A stretch of DNA of 64,000 bases. Source: Pseudochelatococcus sp050946405. GTDB lineage: Bacteria > Pseudomonadota > Alphaproteobacteria > Rhizobiales > Beijerinckiaceae. The notes under the pieces were generated by a model. The model was given only the letters and a program-made list of their open reading frames with translations, had not been told where the DNA came from and made no database searches. The stretch is taken from assembly GCF_050946405.1 (NCBI RefSeq), contig NZ_JBMNUS010000003.1:124001-188000 (forward strand), given 5' to 3'. Positions 24,664 through 33,367 of the stretch are shown in pieces; position 1 is the stretch's first letter, and each line of letters begins with the position of its first letter. The position numbers and the translations under genes are program-made.

Positions 24664-25872
24664 GTTAATGGCCTTGCGCAGGTTCTCGTCGATCTTGTCG
24701 AGGAAGCCGGTCGTGGACAGCCACTTCTGGTCCGCGCCGACGAGGAGCGCGAGATCCTTGGTCATGAAGCCCGACTCGACCGTGTCGATGACGACCTTTT
24801 CCAGCGTTTCGACGAAGCTCTTGAGTTCTGCGTTGTCGTCGAGCTTGGCGCGATGGGCGAGGCCGCGCGTCCAGGCGAAGATCGAGGCGATGGAGTTCGT
24901 AGAGGTCTCCTTGCCCTTCTGGTGCTCGCGGTAGTGGCGGGTGACGGTGCCGTGGGCGGCTTCCGATTCCACGGTCTTGCCGTCGGGCGTCAGCAGCACG
25001 GAGGTCATGAGGCCGAGCGAGCCGAAGCCCTGCGCCACGGTGTCGGACTGCACGTCGCCGTCGTAGTTCTTGCAGGCCCAGACATAGCCGCCCGACCACT
25101 TCAGCGAGGAAGCCACCATGTCGTCGATCAGGCGGTGCTCGTAGTGGATGCCGGCCTTTTCGAAATCCGCCTTGAACTCGGCTTCGTAGATTTCCTGGAA
25201 GATATCCTTGAAGCGGCCGTCATAGGCTTTCAGGATGGTGTTTTTCGTCGACAGATACACGGGATATTTGCGCGACAGGCCGTAGTTGAGCGAGGCGCGG
25301 GCGAAGTCGCGGATCGATTCGTCCACGTTGTACTGCGCCTGTGCGATGCCGGAGCCCTTGAAGGTGAAGACTTCGCGCTCGATCTTCTCGCCGTCGTCGC
25401 CGACGAAGGTGATGGTGAGCTTGCCGGGGCCGGGCACGCGGAAATCCTGCGCCTTGTACTGGTCGCCGTAGGCGTGGCGGCCGATGATGATCGGCTGCGT
25501 CCAGCCGGGCACGAGGCGCGGCACGTTGCGGGCGATGATCGGCTCGCGGAAGATGACGCCGCCGAGAATGTTGCGGATGGTGCCGTTCGGCGACTTCCAC
25601 ATCTGCTTGAGGTTGAATTCCTTCACCCGCGCCTCGTCGGGGGTGATGGTGGCGCACTTCACGCCCACGCCGTACTGCTTGATCGCCTCGGCGGCCTCGA
25701 CAGTGACCCGGTCTTCCGTCGCATCGCGGTTCTCGATGCCCAGATCGTAGTACTTCAGGTCGATATCGAGATAGGGATGGATCAGCTTGTCCTTGATCAG
25801 CTTCCAGATGATCCGGGTCATTTCGTCGCCGTCGAGTTCGACGACCGGATTCGCCACCTTGATCTTGCTCAT
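24658..25872 (-). CDS. icd: NADP-dependent isocitrate dehydrogenase
   Basis: Catalyses oxidative decarboxylation of isocitrate to 2-oxoglutarate in the TCA cycle. With the start at ATG 25872 (AGGTGAAG ahead) the protein has 404 residues, the standard size of the dimeric NADP-IDH group shared by alphaproteobacteria and eukaryotes. Diagnostic stretches are VELDGDEMTRIIW, KSPNGTIRNILGG (substrate serine region), LIDDMVASSLKWSGG (metal aspartates) and ESEAAHGTVTRHYR (NADP site). The last codon Gly is followed by a TAG that belongs to a palindromic repeat. Confidence 0.97.
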   Translation of the reverse strand: MSKIKVANPVVELDGDEMTRIIWKLIKDKLIHPYLDIDLKYYDLGIENRDATEDRVTVEAAEAIKQYGVGVKCATITPDEARVKEFNLKQMWKSPNGTIRNILGGVIFREPIIARNVPRLVPGWTQPIIIGRHAYGDQYKAQDFRVPGPGKLTITFVGDDGEKIEREVFTFKGSGIAQAQYNVDESIRDFARASLNYGLSRKYPVYLSTKNTILKAYDGRFKDIFQEIYEAEFKADFEKAGIHYEHRLIDDMVASSLKWSGGYVWACKNYDGDVQSDTVAQGFGSLGLMTSVLLTPDGKTVESEAAHGTVTRHYREHQKGKETSTNSIASIFAWTRGLAHRAKLDDNAELKSFVETLEKVVIDTVESGFMTKDLALLVGADQKWLSTTGFLDKIDENLRKAING

Positions 25873-26380
25873 GGGTTTCTTCACCTCGCACGGGACAACA
25901 GCGTAGGGGGGCCTCGGCGCGGGTTCCCGTGCGCAACCCACACCGGCAGTTTGCCTATACGCATTTTCTCGTGTCGATGTCACCTGCGGCAGCGGTGAAA
26001 CGGTGACAAAATTATAATTTTGAACGGCGGCAGGGCGCATGTCCGTCGCGGTGCGCGGGGGAATGCGCCTTTCGCCCCGGAAATGCGCCGCGACGGTCCC
26101 TCACGGTTTAGTGAAAGTCCGACCGAGAATTCGCGACATATCTTGCAAGAAATGGTAAATGATAATTTTATTGATTTTTATCATATATTTATACGAATCT
26201 CTGAATGAATCCGCCTCATTCCCGTATCCGGGGCGACCTGCCGGATGATCTGGCATGCAGGAGCGCGCCCTTGCGCGCGGGCGTGATTCGGTTCACACAT
26301 CAAGTGGCTGACGCTGGGGAAGATTTTCTCGGGAAGATTTTCTCGCAGCGTTTCGGGTTGGGATTTCGGGACAATTCATC
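25873..26380. other. Intergenic region between icd and the L,D-transpeptidase gene
   Basis: 508 bases with no gene I can support. It holds the icd promoter side, a notably AT-rich tract (about 26145-26205) containing TGATAAT and ATTATCA-like words around ATCATAT, and a 14-bp tandem duplication (26317-26344) just before the next gene. No clear operator is assigned. Confidence 0.5.
26317..26344 (+). repeat. 14-bp tandem duplication upstream of the L,D-transpeptidase gene
   Basis: GGGAAGATTTTCTC occurs twice in direct succession without mismatch, ending 36 bases before the ATG. Each unit contains its own small palindrome (GAAGATTTTC), so the pair could be a duplicated binding site or simple slippage. 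Confidence 0.75.
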
Positions 26381-26962
26381 ATGCGCCTTATTGCCGCTGT
26401 CGCAGGATTGTGCGCCGCTCTTGGCGTCGCGTCTGCCACCACATCCGCCGCCGCTTACCAGATCGATCCGCTGACGCAGGAGCTGTTGCCGGAGCCGGAA
26501 AATTTCGGCCCGCGCGCTTCGGCGATTGCGCGTGAGACGGTGACTTACGCAGGACCGCACAAGCCGGGCACGATCATCGTTTCGACGAAGGAGCGCCGCC
26601 TGTACCTCGTGCAGCCCGGCGGCAAGGCGCTGAAGTACGGCATCGGCGTCGGTCGGGAAGGTTTTCAGTGGGGCGGCCGGCAGGTCGTCACCCGCAAGGC
26701 GGAATGGCCGGGCTGGACGCCGCCGCCGCAGATGCGCAAGCGTCGCCCCGACCTGCCGAAATACATGCCCGGCGGTCCCGACAATCCGCTCGGCGCCCGC
26801 GCCCTCTATCTCGGTTCCACGCTCTACCGCATCCACGGCTCCAACGAACCCGAGACCATCGGGCAGGCGGTGTCCTCCGGCTGCATCCGCATGATGAACC
26901 AGGACGTCATCGATCTTTACAAGCGCGTCAAGGTCGGCACCGTCGTCGTCGTCCAGCGTTGA
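26381..26962 (+). CDS. L,D-transpeptidase (YkuD domain)
   Basis: A 193-residue periplasmic enzyme that makes 3-3 peptidoglycan cross-links or attaches proteins to the wall. A Sec signal peptide (residues 1-24, cleavage near SAA) leads to the YkuD domain with the catalytic motif IHGSNEPETIGQAVSSGCIRM (His at about 151, Cys at about 167). IIVSTKERRLYLV opens the domain and VVVVQR closes it. It is a single-gene unit. The family has many paralogues, so no symbol is given. Confidence 0.92.
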   Translation: MRLIAAVAGLCAALGVASATTSAAAYQIDPLTQELLPEPENFGPRASAIARETVTYAGPHKPGTIIVSTKERRLYLVQPGGKALKYGIGVGREGFQWGGRQVVTRKAEWPGWTPPPQMRKRRPDLPKYMPGGPDNPLGARALYLGSTLYRIHGSNEPETIGQAVSSGCIRMMNQDVIDLYKRVKVGTVVVVQR

Positions 26963-27048
26963 TTCCCGCGCCATGACGGCATGCGCGGGGCGCGCTCACG
27001 GTCGCCCCGCGATCATGCAACTTCCGGGCGGCGGGCGCGCCGCCCCGT

Positions 27049-29274
27049 TCAGGCGGCTTTCCTGCCGTCGGGCAGGGCGTCGTCCGTCGCTGGCAGGCGC
27101 GCCATGAGATCGAGCAGCGCGCGGTCCGTGTAGAGCACCGCGCGCTCCCTGGGCGTCAGCCAGGCGCGGACTTCGGCCAGCGACTGCGCCTCCAGCAGCT
27201 TGGCCTGCGCCAGGGTGCGGTCGGGGTCGAATTCCCCGCGCCGGCGTTGCGTTCCCGGCAGCGACTGCTCGTGCCACGCGCGGACATACGCGTCGCCGTG
27301 CAGCACGGCGAGGCTGTCCGCCTCGTCATAATTCAGGGCGCCGAACTTTTCCCCGATTTCCTGCGCGCGCGCGGCGATCGGGGCGCGCGTCGTTTCCTCC
27401 GGTATGAGCAGCAGCCCCGCGCGCCGCAGGGCGAGCCCGATGGCGAGCTTGCCGCTTGCCCACGAGATCGGGATCGCCAGCACGAGGCCGAGGATCGTCG
27501 GCGACATCCACGCGAACAGCGACGGCGCGATCATGAAGGCCGAAACGCCCGTCGCCACGCCCAGCAGCACGTGCCAGCTATGCCGGCGCACGATGTCGCG
27601 CAACGGGATGGAGCCGTCGTCGCGCCGCTGGGGCTGCCAGCCGGTATCGCGCCCGGCGAGGATCTGGAACACCGCGCCCGACTGGATCACCATCATGATC
27701 GGCGCGAGCAGCGCCGAGGTCAGCACCTCGAACAGCATGGACAGGAACAGCAGGACGCCGCCGCCGGAGGCCCGCCGCACCTTTCCGTCGAGCAGCGCGA
27801 GCAGGAAGCCGAGGAACTTCGGCGCGAGCAGGATGCCCATGGTCAGCGCGAAGAGCGCCAGCGCGCGCTCCGAGTCGAAGCGCGGCCAGATGGGAAACAG
27901 CGAGAAATCGTGCGTGAAATATTCCGGCCGCACATAATGCGTTTGCAGCACCAGCAGGATGCCGACGATGAGCTGCGTCAGCCATAGCGGCGAGGACAGA
28001 TAGGACATGATGCCGGTGGCGAAATGCTGGCGCGTGGCGAGCTTCAGGCCGTTCGCGCCGATGACGCGGCTGTGCTGGAGATTGCCCTGGCACCAGCGCC
28101 GGTCGCGCGCCGCGACGTCGATCAGCGAGGGCGGGCTTTCCTCGTAGCTGCCCTCGATCTCGGGCAGCATGTAGACGGACCAGCCGGCGCGCCGGATGAG
28201 CGCCGCCTCCACGAAATCATGGCTCAGGATGTGCCCGCCGAAGGGCGGCTTGCCCTTGAGGTCCGGCAGGCCGCAATGGGCGGCGAAGGCCCGCGTGCGG
28301 ATGATGGCGTTGTGGCCCCAGTAATTGCCGTCCCGGCCCGACCACACGGCGAGGCCCTTGGCGATGACCGGGCCGTAGATGCGGCCCGCGAACTGCTGGA
28401 TGCGCGCGAACAGCGTGTTGCGGTTGATGATCAGCGGCAGGCTCTGGATGATGCCGGCGTCGGGGTCCGCCTCCATCGCCGCCGTGAGGCGCACGATCGC
28501 CTCGCCGGTCATCAGGCTGTCGGCATCGAGCACCACCATATGCTCATAGGCGCCGCCCCAGCGGGTGACGAAATCGGCGATGTTGCCGGCCTTGCGATGG
28601 GTGTTCTTCAGCCTGCGGCGGTAATAGATGCGCGCATCCGCGCCCGCCTCTCCGCCGGCCTCCCGCCGCAGCGCGAGGAACATGCGCTCCTCCGCGATCC
28701 AGATGTCGGGGTTGGTCGTGTCGGAGACGATGAAATAGTCGAAATGCCCGCCGAGCCCCGTCGCCTCCACCGATTCGCGGATCGCGGCGACGGCGGCGAA
28801 CACCTGCGAGGGCGTTTCGTTGTAGATCGGCATCACGATGGCCGTGCGCTCCCGCAACGCGGTCGGCAGCGCGCTCGGCCCCGGGCGGCGCAGGAGCGTG
28901 ACGAAGCCCAGAATCGCGCTGGTGAAGGCAAGGGCGATCCACGAGAAGTTGATCGTGAACAACACCAGCAGCAGCCATTGCAGCACGGTCGTGCGGCTCA
29001 CCGACACCACCTGATACATCTGCCATGCGCCGTAGGCGGTCAGCGCCAGCGCCGCGCCGAATACGAAGATGCGCGCCAGCCAGATGCCGACCGGCGATGC
29101 GCCGACGCGGCCGCCGGCGACGGGCTTGCGTTCCTCGTCCTTGCGCCAGCGGCGCAGGGATTGCGTCGGCATGGCGAGAGGATGCTCGTCCGGCGTCGCC
29201 GGCGGCCATGCCGCCACTTCCGCCGCGATGCCTGCGCAACCGCCGTCGTTGGGAGAAAGGGACGTATCGTTCAT
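27049..29274 (-). CDS. opgH: Periplasmic glucan biosynthesis glucosyltransferase OpgH
   Basis: Inner-membrane family 2 glycosyltransferase that polymerises and exports the beta-1,2 backbone of osmoregulated periplasmic glucans. The 741-residue protein has two N-terminal helices (about 65-125), a large cytoplasmic catalytic domain with IVMPIYNE, VVLDADSLMTG (metal DxD) and RDRRWCQGN (the QxxRW-like motif), then several C-terminal helices and a cytoplasmic tail with AWLTPRERAVLY. The ATG at 29274 has no ribosome site of its own; it is reached through a chain of overlapping micro-ORFs from opgG. Confidence 0.93.
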   Translation of the reverse strand: MNDTSLSPNDGGCAGIAAEVAAWPPATPDEHPLAMPTQSLRRWRKDEERKPVAGGRVGASPVGIWLARIFVFGAALALTAYGAWQMYQVVSVSRTTVLQWLLLVLFTINFSWIALAFTSAILGFVTLLRRPGPSALPTALRERTAIVMPIYNETPSQVFAAVAAIRESVEATGLGGHFDYFIVSDTTNPDIWIAEERMFLALRREAGGEAGADARIYYRRRLKNTHRKAGNIADFVTRWGGAYEHMVVLDADSLMTGEAIVRLTAAMEADPDAGIIQSLPLIINRNTLFARIQQFAGRIYGPVIAKGLAVWSGRDGNYWGHNAIIRTRAFAAHCGLPDLKGKPPFGGHILSHDFVEAALIRRAGWSVYMLPEIEGSYEESPPSLIDVAARDRRWCQGNLQHSRVIGANGLKLATRQHFATGIMSYLSSPLWLTQLIVGILLVLQTHYVRPEYFTHDFSLFPIWPRFDSERALALFALTMGILLAPKFLGFLLALLDGKVRRASGGGVLLFLSMLFEVLTSALLAPIMMVIQSGAVFQILAGRDTGWQPQRRDDGSIPLRDIVRRHSWHVLLGVATGVSAFMIAPSLFAWMSPTILGLVLAIPISWASGKLAIGLALRRAGLLLIPEETTRAPIAARAQEIGEKFGALNYDEADSLAVLHGDAYVRAWHEQSLPGTQRRRGEFDPDRTLAQAKLLEAQSLAEVRAWLTPRERAVLYTDRALLDLMARLPATDDALPDGRKAA

Positions 29275-29305
29275 GATATATCGTTCATGGCGTATCGTTC
29301 ATGGC
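29264..29305 (-). repeat. Three 14-bp tandem repeats spanning the opgH start
   Basis: On the plus strand the units are GTATCGTTCATGAT, ATATCGTTCATGGC and GTATCGTTCATGGC. On the coding strand each begins with ATGAACGATA. Because the period is 14, each upstream ATG opens a frame that closes at the TGA overlapping the next ATG. Confidence 0.9.
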
Positions 29306-29319
29306 GTGTGGCACTTCAT
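29271..29319 (-). promoter_or_regulatory. Stop-start relay of three micro-ORFs between opgG and opgH
   Basis: Reading the minus strand from 29319: an ATG overlaps the opgG stop (ATGA) and encodes MKCHTP-stop; its TGA overlaps the ATG at 29302, which encodes MNDTP-stop; its TGA overlaps the ATG at 29288, which encodes MNDIS-stop; its TGA overlaps ATG 29274, the opgH start. Four ATGA overlaps in a row thus carry a terminating ribosome from opgG to opgH. There is no Shine-Dalgarno sequence for opgH in this stretch. The reading is direct from sequence; the coupling function is inference. Confidence 0.6.
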
Positions 29320-30950
29320 GGCGTCCAGCGGAAGAGCCAGCTTTCGCTCAGCGGCTTGCCGGCTTCCGTCAGTTCGAGCCTCAATTCGCTGCTGGTCTCG
29401 TTGCCGGGGTCGAGATCGAACAGAACCCGCACCAGCTTGCGTTCGGGATAGGCCCACAGGCGCGTGTTGCCGACCGTGCCGCGCGAGGCGGAGAGCGCCA
29501 CTTTCGCGGCGGTGGCGATGTCGGGCCGGGCGAGTTCGTCGCCGGCGAAGGAGATGGCGAAGCGGCGCACGCGGCTGCCCGCCAGCGCGCCGATGCGCGT
29601 GCCGCGCACATAGGCGAGTTTCGGCCGCCCCGGCACCGACCAGCTCCAGAACAGGCGCCACACGAAGCGCGCCTCGGCGCCCACCTCGACGGCCTGCGCG
29701 GGCCGCCAGTAGGAAATGATGTTCGGCGTGCCCTCCGACGGCGTGGGCACCTCGATGAGCTGGACCGCGCCTTCGCCCCATTCCTGAAGGGGTTCCACCC
29801 ACAGGCTCGGACGGCGCTCGAAGTGCTGCACGTCATCCTCGTAGGCCGAGAAGTCGCGCGCGCGCTGCAACAGGCCGAAGCCTTTCGGGTTGACGTCGAG
29901 GAAGGCCGAGATTTGCAGCGTTTGCGGGTTGTCCAGCGGCCGCCACAGCCATTCCGACCGTCCGTTGTGAATTTGTAGGCCGCCGACATCGTGCACGGCG
30001 GCGCGCGTGTCCGGGACGCCGGCCGGCCGGATGGGGCCGAACAGGAAATTGGCCGTCGACCCGCCGATGCCGATATGATCGAGGCGCACGCGCGGGATCA
30101 GCGTCGCCTCGACATCGGTGATCGCGGTGTCGCCGGGCCGGAAGGTGAAGCGCACCACTCCCGCGACGCTTTCCGAATCGAGCAGCGCGTGGATGACGAG
30201 CAGGTCCGCCCCCGCCAGCGGCCTTTCGATCCAGAATCCGCGAAACTGCGGCAGTTCCTCGCCCTTGGCGTCGGCCGGGCGCAGCATCAGCGTGTGCGCG
30301 TGCACGCCGTAGTTCTGCCCGCGCGCCTTGGCGCGGAAAAATGTCGCGCCCTGAAAGATGGCGGCTTCCTGCGGCGCTTCGCCGGGCGCATCGGTGTAGA
30401 TGCGGAAGCCGGAGAAATCGAGCGGCTCGTCGGCGGCGCCGTCCGGCGTTCCGTTCCGCGCCTGCTCGCCCGCCCCGTTTCGCGCCGGCTGGGCGGCCGG
30501 AGGCGCAGGCTTGCCGAAGTCGAACAGGTCGCGCGCATAGCGGATGCGGCGGACCTTGCCGTCCTCGACGGCGTGAAGCCGTACAGGGTTGGAGAAGATG
30601 AAGCCGCGATGCAGCGGCTCGATCGCGAAACCTCGCCCTTCGCCGCGCCACAGGTAGGCTTCCGGCCGGGCGCGGATGCCGATGTATTGATCGTAGCTCA
30701 GGCTGGCGAGATCGTCGGGAAGGTCCGTCGCGCCGGCGGCGTAGGTGCGCCCGGCGAGGAGCCGCGCGATTTGCAGCAGCCGCGCCGGGTCGAACGTTTC
30801 CCCGTCGCCGACCGTCGCCAGCGCCGCCTCGAGAAAGTTCGCCTCCTGCGCGCGCGCCGGCCCGACAGGTGCGATGGCCGCGCCCGCGGCGGCAAGTCCG
30901 AGCGCCAGCGCGCCGCGCCGCGTCAATGCGCCGCCACGGTCCGATTCCAT
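29316..30950 (-). CDS. opgG: Periplasmic glucan biosynthesis protein, OpgG/OpgD family
   Basis: Periplasmic beta-sandwich protein needed for glucan backbone branching or release. I start at the ATG of MESDRGGALTRRGALALG (30950), which begins a Tat-type signal (TRR, hydrophobic ALALGLAAAGAAIA, cleavage near ARA), giving 544 residues; a longer reading reaches 31154. Family blocks are FDPARLLQIARLLAGR, SYDQYIGIRARPEAYLWRG, GASFFR-like GATFFRAKARGQNYG, WLWRPLDNPQTLQISAF, NPKGFGLLQRARDF and RRPSLWVEPLQEWGEG. A Tat signal is typical of OpgD in E. coli, whereas OpgG there uses Sec; here one protein accompanies opgH. The start choice is uncertain. Confidence 0.85.
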   Translation of the reverse strand: MESDRGGALTRRGALALGLAAAGAAIAPVGPARAQEANFLEAALATVGDGETFDPARLLQIARLLAGRTYAAGATDLPDDLASLSYDQYIGIRARPEAYLWRGEGRGFAIEPLHRGFIFSNPVRLHAVEDGKVRRIRYARDLFDFGKPAPPAAQPARNGAGEQARNGTPDGAADEPLDFSGFRIYTDAPGEAPQEAAIFQGATFFRAKARGQNYGVHAHTLMLRPADAKGEELPQFRGFWIERPLAGADLLVIHALLDSESVAGVVRFTFRPGDTAITDVEATLIPRVRLDHIGIGGSTANFLFGPIRPAGVPDTRAAVHDVGGLQIHNGRSEWLWRPLDNPQTLQISAFLDVNPKGFGLLQRARDFSAYEDDVQHFERRPSLWVEPLQEWGEGAVQLIEVPTPSEGTPNIISYWRPAQAVEVGAEARFVWRLFWSWSVPGRPKLAYVRGTRIGALAGSRVRRFAISFAGDELARPDIATAAKVALSASRGTVGNTRLWAYPERKLVRVLFDLDPGNETSSELRLELTEAGKPLSESWLFRWTP

Positions 30951-31384
30951 GTGTTGCGGGGCGGCTTTTCCGAGCGCGGCGGTCTCGCCCGTCTTCGCGG
31001 CTTCCGGCAGCATTTCGAAAAGTCTGGCTTCGTGGGACATTTGCGGGAAAACTGCCTTCTTGGAAAAACTGCCTTCGCCTGCGGTTTTCCGACCGGGACG
31101 GGTGTTGCGGTTGCCGACAAGATGCAAAAGCCGGAAGGTGAGGTACGGCATCACGTTTTTTGCGGAACTGAAACGGATCGTGTGCTTTGTAGCACGTCTG
31201 AATTGCTCCGTGTGAGGCTCATTTACGTTTGTTTTAAAAGTCGTTAAAACTGGCGATATCGTGGCGTCCGGGCAAAGCGGGACGCTTCGGCATGGCGGCC
31301 GTTCGGGGGTTGCGGGTTTTCGGCAAAGGGCTAAAAAGCTCGTCCTGAATGCGCTTCCTGACAGAATCCGTTGAAAGAAACCGA
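30951..31384. other. Divergent region opgG / trmJ
   Basis: 434 bases if opgG starts at 30950. About 200 of them are open in the opgG frame and could encode an N-terminal extension (from 31154). The rest holds the divergent promoters. A small stem GTGCT/AGCAC (31179-31192) is visible; no operator is recognised. Confidence 0.45.
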
Positions 31385-32188
31385 ATGACCGGTGCCGGAA
31401 CCAATCACAGCCTCGCGCCCCTCACCGGCGGGCCGAAGATCATCCTCGTCGAGCCGCAGATGGGCGAGAACATCGGCATGGCCGCGCGCGCCATGGCGAA
31501 TTTCGGCCTGTCCGACATGCGCATCGTCAACCCGCGCGACGGCTGGCCGAACGAGCGCGCCGTCGTCACCGCCGCCAACGCCGCCCATGTGCTGGAGCGG
31601 GCGCAGGTTTTCCCGGACCTGCTGTCGGCCGTGGCCGATCTCAACGCCGTTTATGCCACCACGGCGCGCGAGCGCGGGCAGATGAAGCGCGTGCTGGACG
31701 CCGACGAGGCGCTGACGCAGGTGCTGGACCGCCTGCACGGCGGCGAGGGCGTGGGCATCCTGTTCGGCCGCGAGCGCACGGGGCTCGACAACGACGAGGT
31801 GGCGCTGGCCGACGCCATCGTCACCTTCCCCGTCGATCCCGCCAACGCCTCGCTCAACCTGGCTCAGGCGGTGCTGCTCGTGGGCTACGAATGGTTCAAG
31901 AAGGCGCACGGGCAATTGCCGTTCAATCTGGAGGAGCGCTCGCCGCCGGCGAAGCGGGAGGCGCTGGTGTCCTTCTTCGGCTGGCTGGAGACGGAGCTGG
32001 ATACCTGCGGCTTCTTTCCCGCGCCGGAGAAGAAGCCTGCCATGATCCGCAACCTGCGCGACATCCTGCTGCGTCTCTCGATGACGGAGCAGGACGTCAA
32101 GACGCTGCGCGGCGCGGCCGGGGCGCTGCGGCGCGGGCCGGTGCCGCCCGCCGCGAAACAGGATGAACCGTTAACGGATGAGGGCTAA
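31385..32188 (+). CDS. trmJ: tRNA (cytidine/uridine-2'-O-)-methyltransferase TrmJ family
   Basis: SpoU-type methyltransferase acting on the ribose at tRNA position 32. The 267-residue protein has the SPOUT motifs: IILVEPQMGENIGMAARAMANFG (motif 1, catalytic Arg region), GILFGRERTGLDNDEV (motif 2, knot) and PANASLNLAQAVLLVGYE (motif 3), then a C-terminal helical extension typical of TrmJ. ATG 31385 has GAAAG ahead; the ATG at 31349 is a possible alternative. A strong terminator follows directly. Confidence 0.88.
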   Translation: MTGAGTNHSLAPLTGGPKIILVEPQMGENIGMAARAMANFGLSDMRIVNPRDGWPNERAVVTAANAAHVLERAQVFPDLLSAVADLNAVYATTARERGQMKRVLDADEALTQVLDRLHGGEGVGILFGRERTGLDNDEVALADAIVTFPVDPANASLNLAQAVLLVGYEWFKKAHGQLPFNLEERSPPAKREALVSFFGWLETELDTCGFFPAPEKKPAMIRNLRDILLRLSMTEQDVKTLRGAAGALRRGPVPPAAKQDEPLTDEG

Positions 32189-32232
32189 ACCGTTCCTGCG
32201 TTTCGTTGAAACGCGGGAACGGTCCGTCTTTT
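32189..32232 (+). terminator. Rho-independent terminator of trmJ
   Basis: ACCGTTCC and GCGTTTC pair with GAAACGC and GGAACGGT around a GTT loop (32189-32223), followed by CCGTCTTTT. The first base follows the trmJ stop directly. Its core GCGTTTC-N3-GAAACGC is shared with the family 2 repeat at 51613-51653. Confidence 0.85.
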
Positions 32233-32325
32233 CGGGTTAATGTGTTTTCCTCACGCGGGGCGGTGTCCGCTTCGTTCGAAAACGCTATGGAATCGCGGCG
32301 GGTTGCAGGTGAGGAGCGGTCTTCG

Positions 32326-33192
32326 ATGACGACTGATCGTGTCGCGGAAGGCGAGGCGCGCCCGCCCCGCGTGCTGGTGTTCGATTCAGGGCTCGGCGGG
32401 CTCACGGTTTTTTCCGAACTGCGCAAGGCGCGGCCCGATGCGGCGTTCGTCTACGTCGCCGACGACGCCGGCTTTCCGTATGGCGGCATGGAGGCGCAGA
32501 CGCTGCTGGCGCGCGTCGTGGACCTGATGGACGGGCTGATCGGCCGCTTCTCGCCCGATCTCGCCGTGATCGCCTGCAACACCGCATCCACGCTCGTGCT
32601 GCCGGCGCTGCGGTCGCGGTTCGCGATTCCCTTCATCGGCACGGTGCCGGCCATCAAGCCGGCGGCGGAACAGACCGTCTCCGGCGAGATCACCATTCTC
32701 GCGACGCCCGGCACCGTGGCGCGCGACTACACGCACGACCTCATCCGCAAGTTCGCCGATTCGTGCAACGTGCATCTCGTCGGCTCGCTGCGCCTTGCGG
32801 GCTTCGCCGAACGGGAGCTTGCCGGGCAGCCGGTGGACGACGCGACGCTGCGGGACGAGATCCGTCCCGCCTTCGTCACACGCGACGGCGCGCGCACCGA
32901 CATGATCGTGCTGGCCTGCACGCATTATCCGCTGCTGCTCGAACGGTTCCGCAAGCTGGCGCCCTGGCCGGTTTCGTGGATCGATCCCGCGCCGGCCATC
33001 GCGCGGCGGATGGTGCATCTCATCGGCGAAGCGTCGGGGAAGAGCGCGCCGCAACCTGCGCGGATGGTTTTCACCTCGGGCAGGTCCGCATCCGCCGCCC
33101 TTGCGCAGGGGCTCGCCGCGCGCGGGCTGGCGGTGGAAGGCCCGGCCGCCGACGGGCGGGAAAATCGGCGGCCGGATGTGACAGCCGTTTGA
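32326..33192 (+). CDS. murI: Glutamate racemase
   Basis: Makes D-glutamate for peptidoglycan. The 288-residue protein has both catalytic cysteine motifs, IACNTAS (about residue 85) and LACTHYP (about 200), plus FDSGLGGLTV and PFIGTVPAIKPA. ATG 32326 follows GAGGAG; longer in-frame starts lack a site. The C-terminus has a short Arg/Glu-rich tail beyond the usual fold. Its stop codon overlaps the -35 of the putative rpsD promoter. Confidence 0.93.
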   Translation: MTTDRVAEGEARPPRVLVFDSGLGGLTVFSELRKARPDAAFVYVADDAGFPYGGMEAQTLLARVVDLMDGLIGRFSPDLAVIACNTASTLVLPALRSRFAIPFIGTVPAIKPAAEQTVSGEITILATPGTVARDYTHDLIRKFADSCNVHLVGSLRLAGFAERELAGQPVDDATLRDEIRPAFVTRDGARTDMIVLACTHYPLLLERFRKLAPWPVSWIDPAPAIARRMVHLIGEASGKSAPQPARMVFTSGRSASAALAQGLAARGLAVEGPAADGRENRRPDVTAV

Positions 33193-33248
33193 CATCGGCG
33201 GGAATCGGGGTTAGGAAGCCGTCACCTGCGCGGGCCTCATGGCCCGCG
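33189..33248 (+). promoter_or_regulatory. Candidate rpsD promoter and leader hairpin
   Basis: TTGACA (33189-33194) is a perfect -35 overlapping the murI stop; TAGGAA (33212-33217) at 17-bp spacing is a weaker -10. About 12 bases later CGCGGGCC-TCAT-GGCCCGCG forms an 8-bp perfect hairpin (33229-33248) in the ~140-nt leader of rpsD. The hairpin could be a leader element or terminate murI; it has only a GTTTTG behind it. Confidence 0.45.
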
Positions 33249-33367
33249 TCGGCGTTTTGCGCTCCCGTGGCCCGTGTTCTCCTGCGAGAACGCCGGGTCT
33301 GTCGTCTCCCTGACCGGGGAAGAGGAGGGCGCGTTCCTCATGTCGAGCCTGTTTGAGAGGACACGCG

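Noticed and set aside
26145..26205. Fur or Irr box in the AT-rich tract before the L,D-transpeptidase
   Set aside because: Isolated GATAAT words but no full inverted arrangement.
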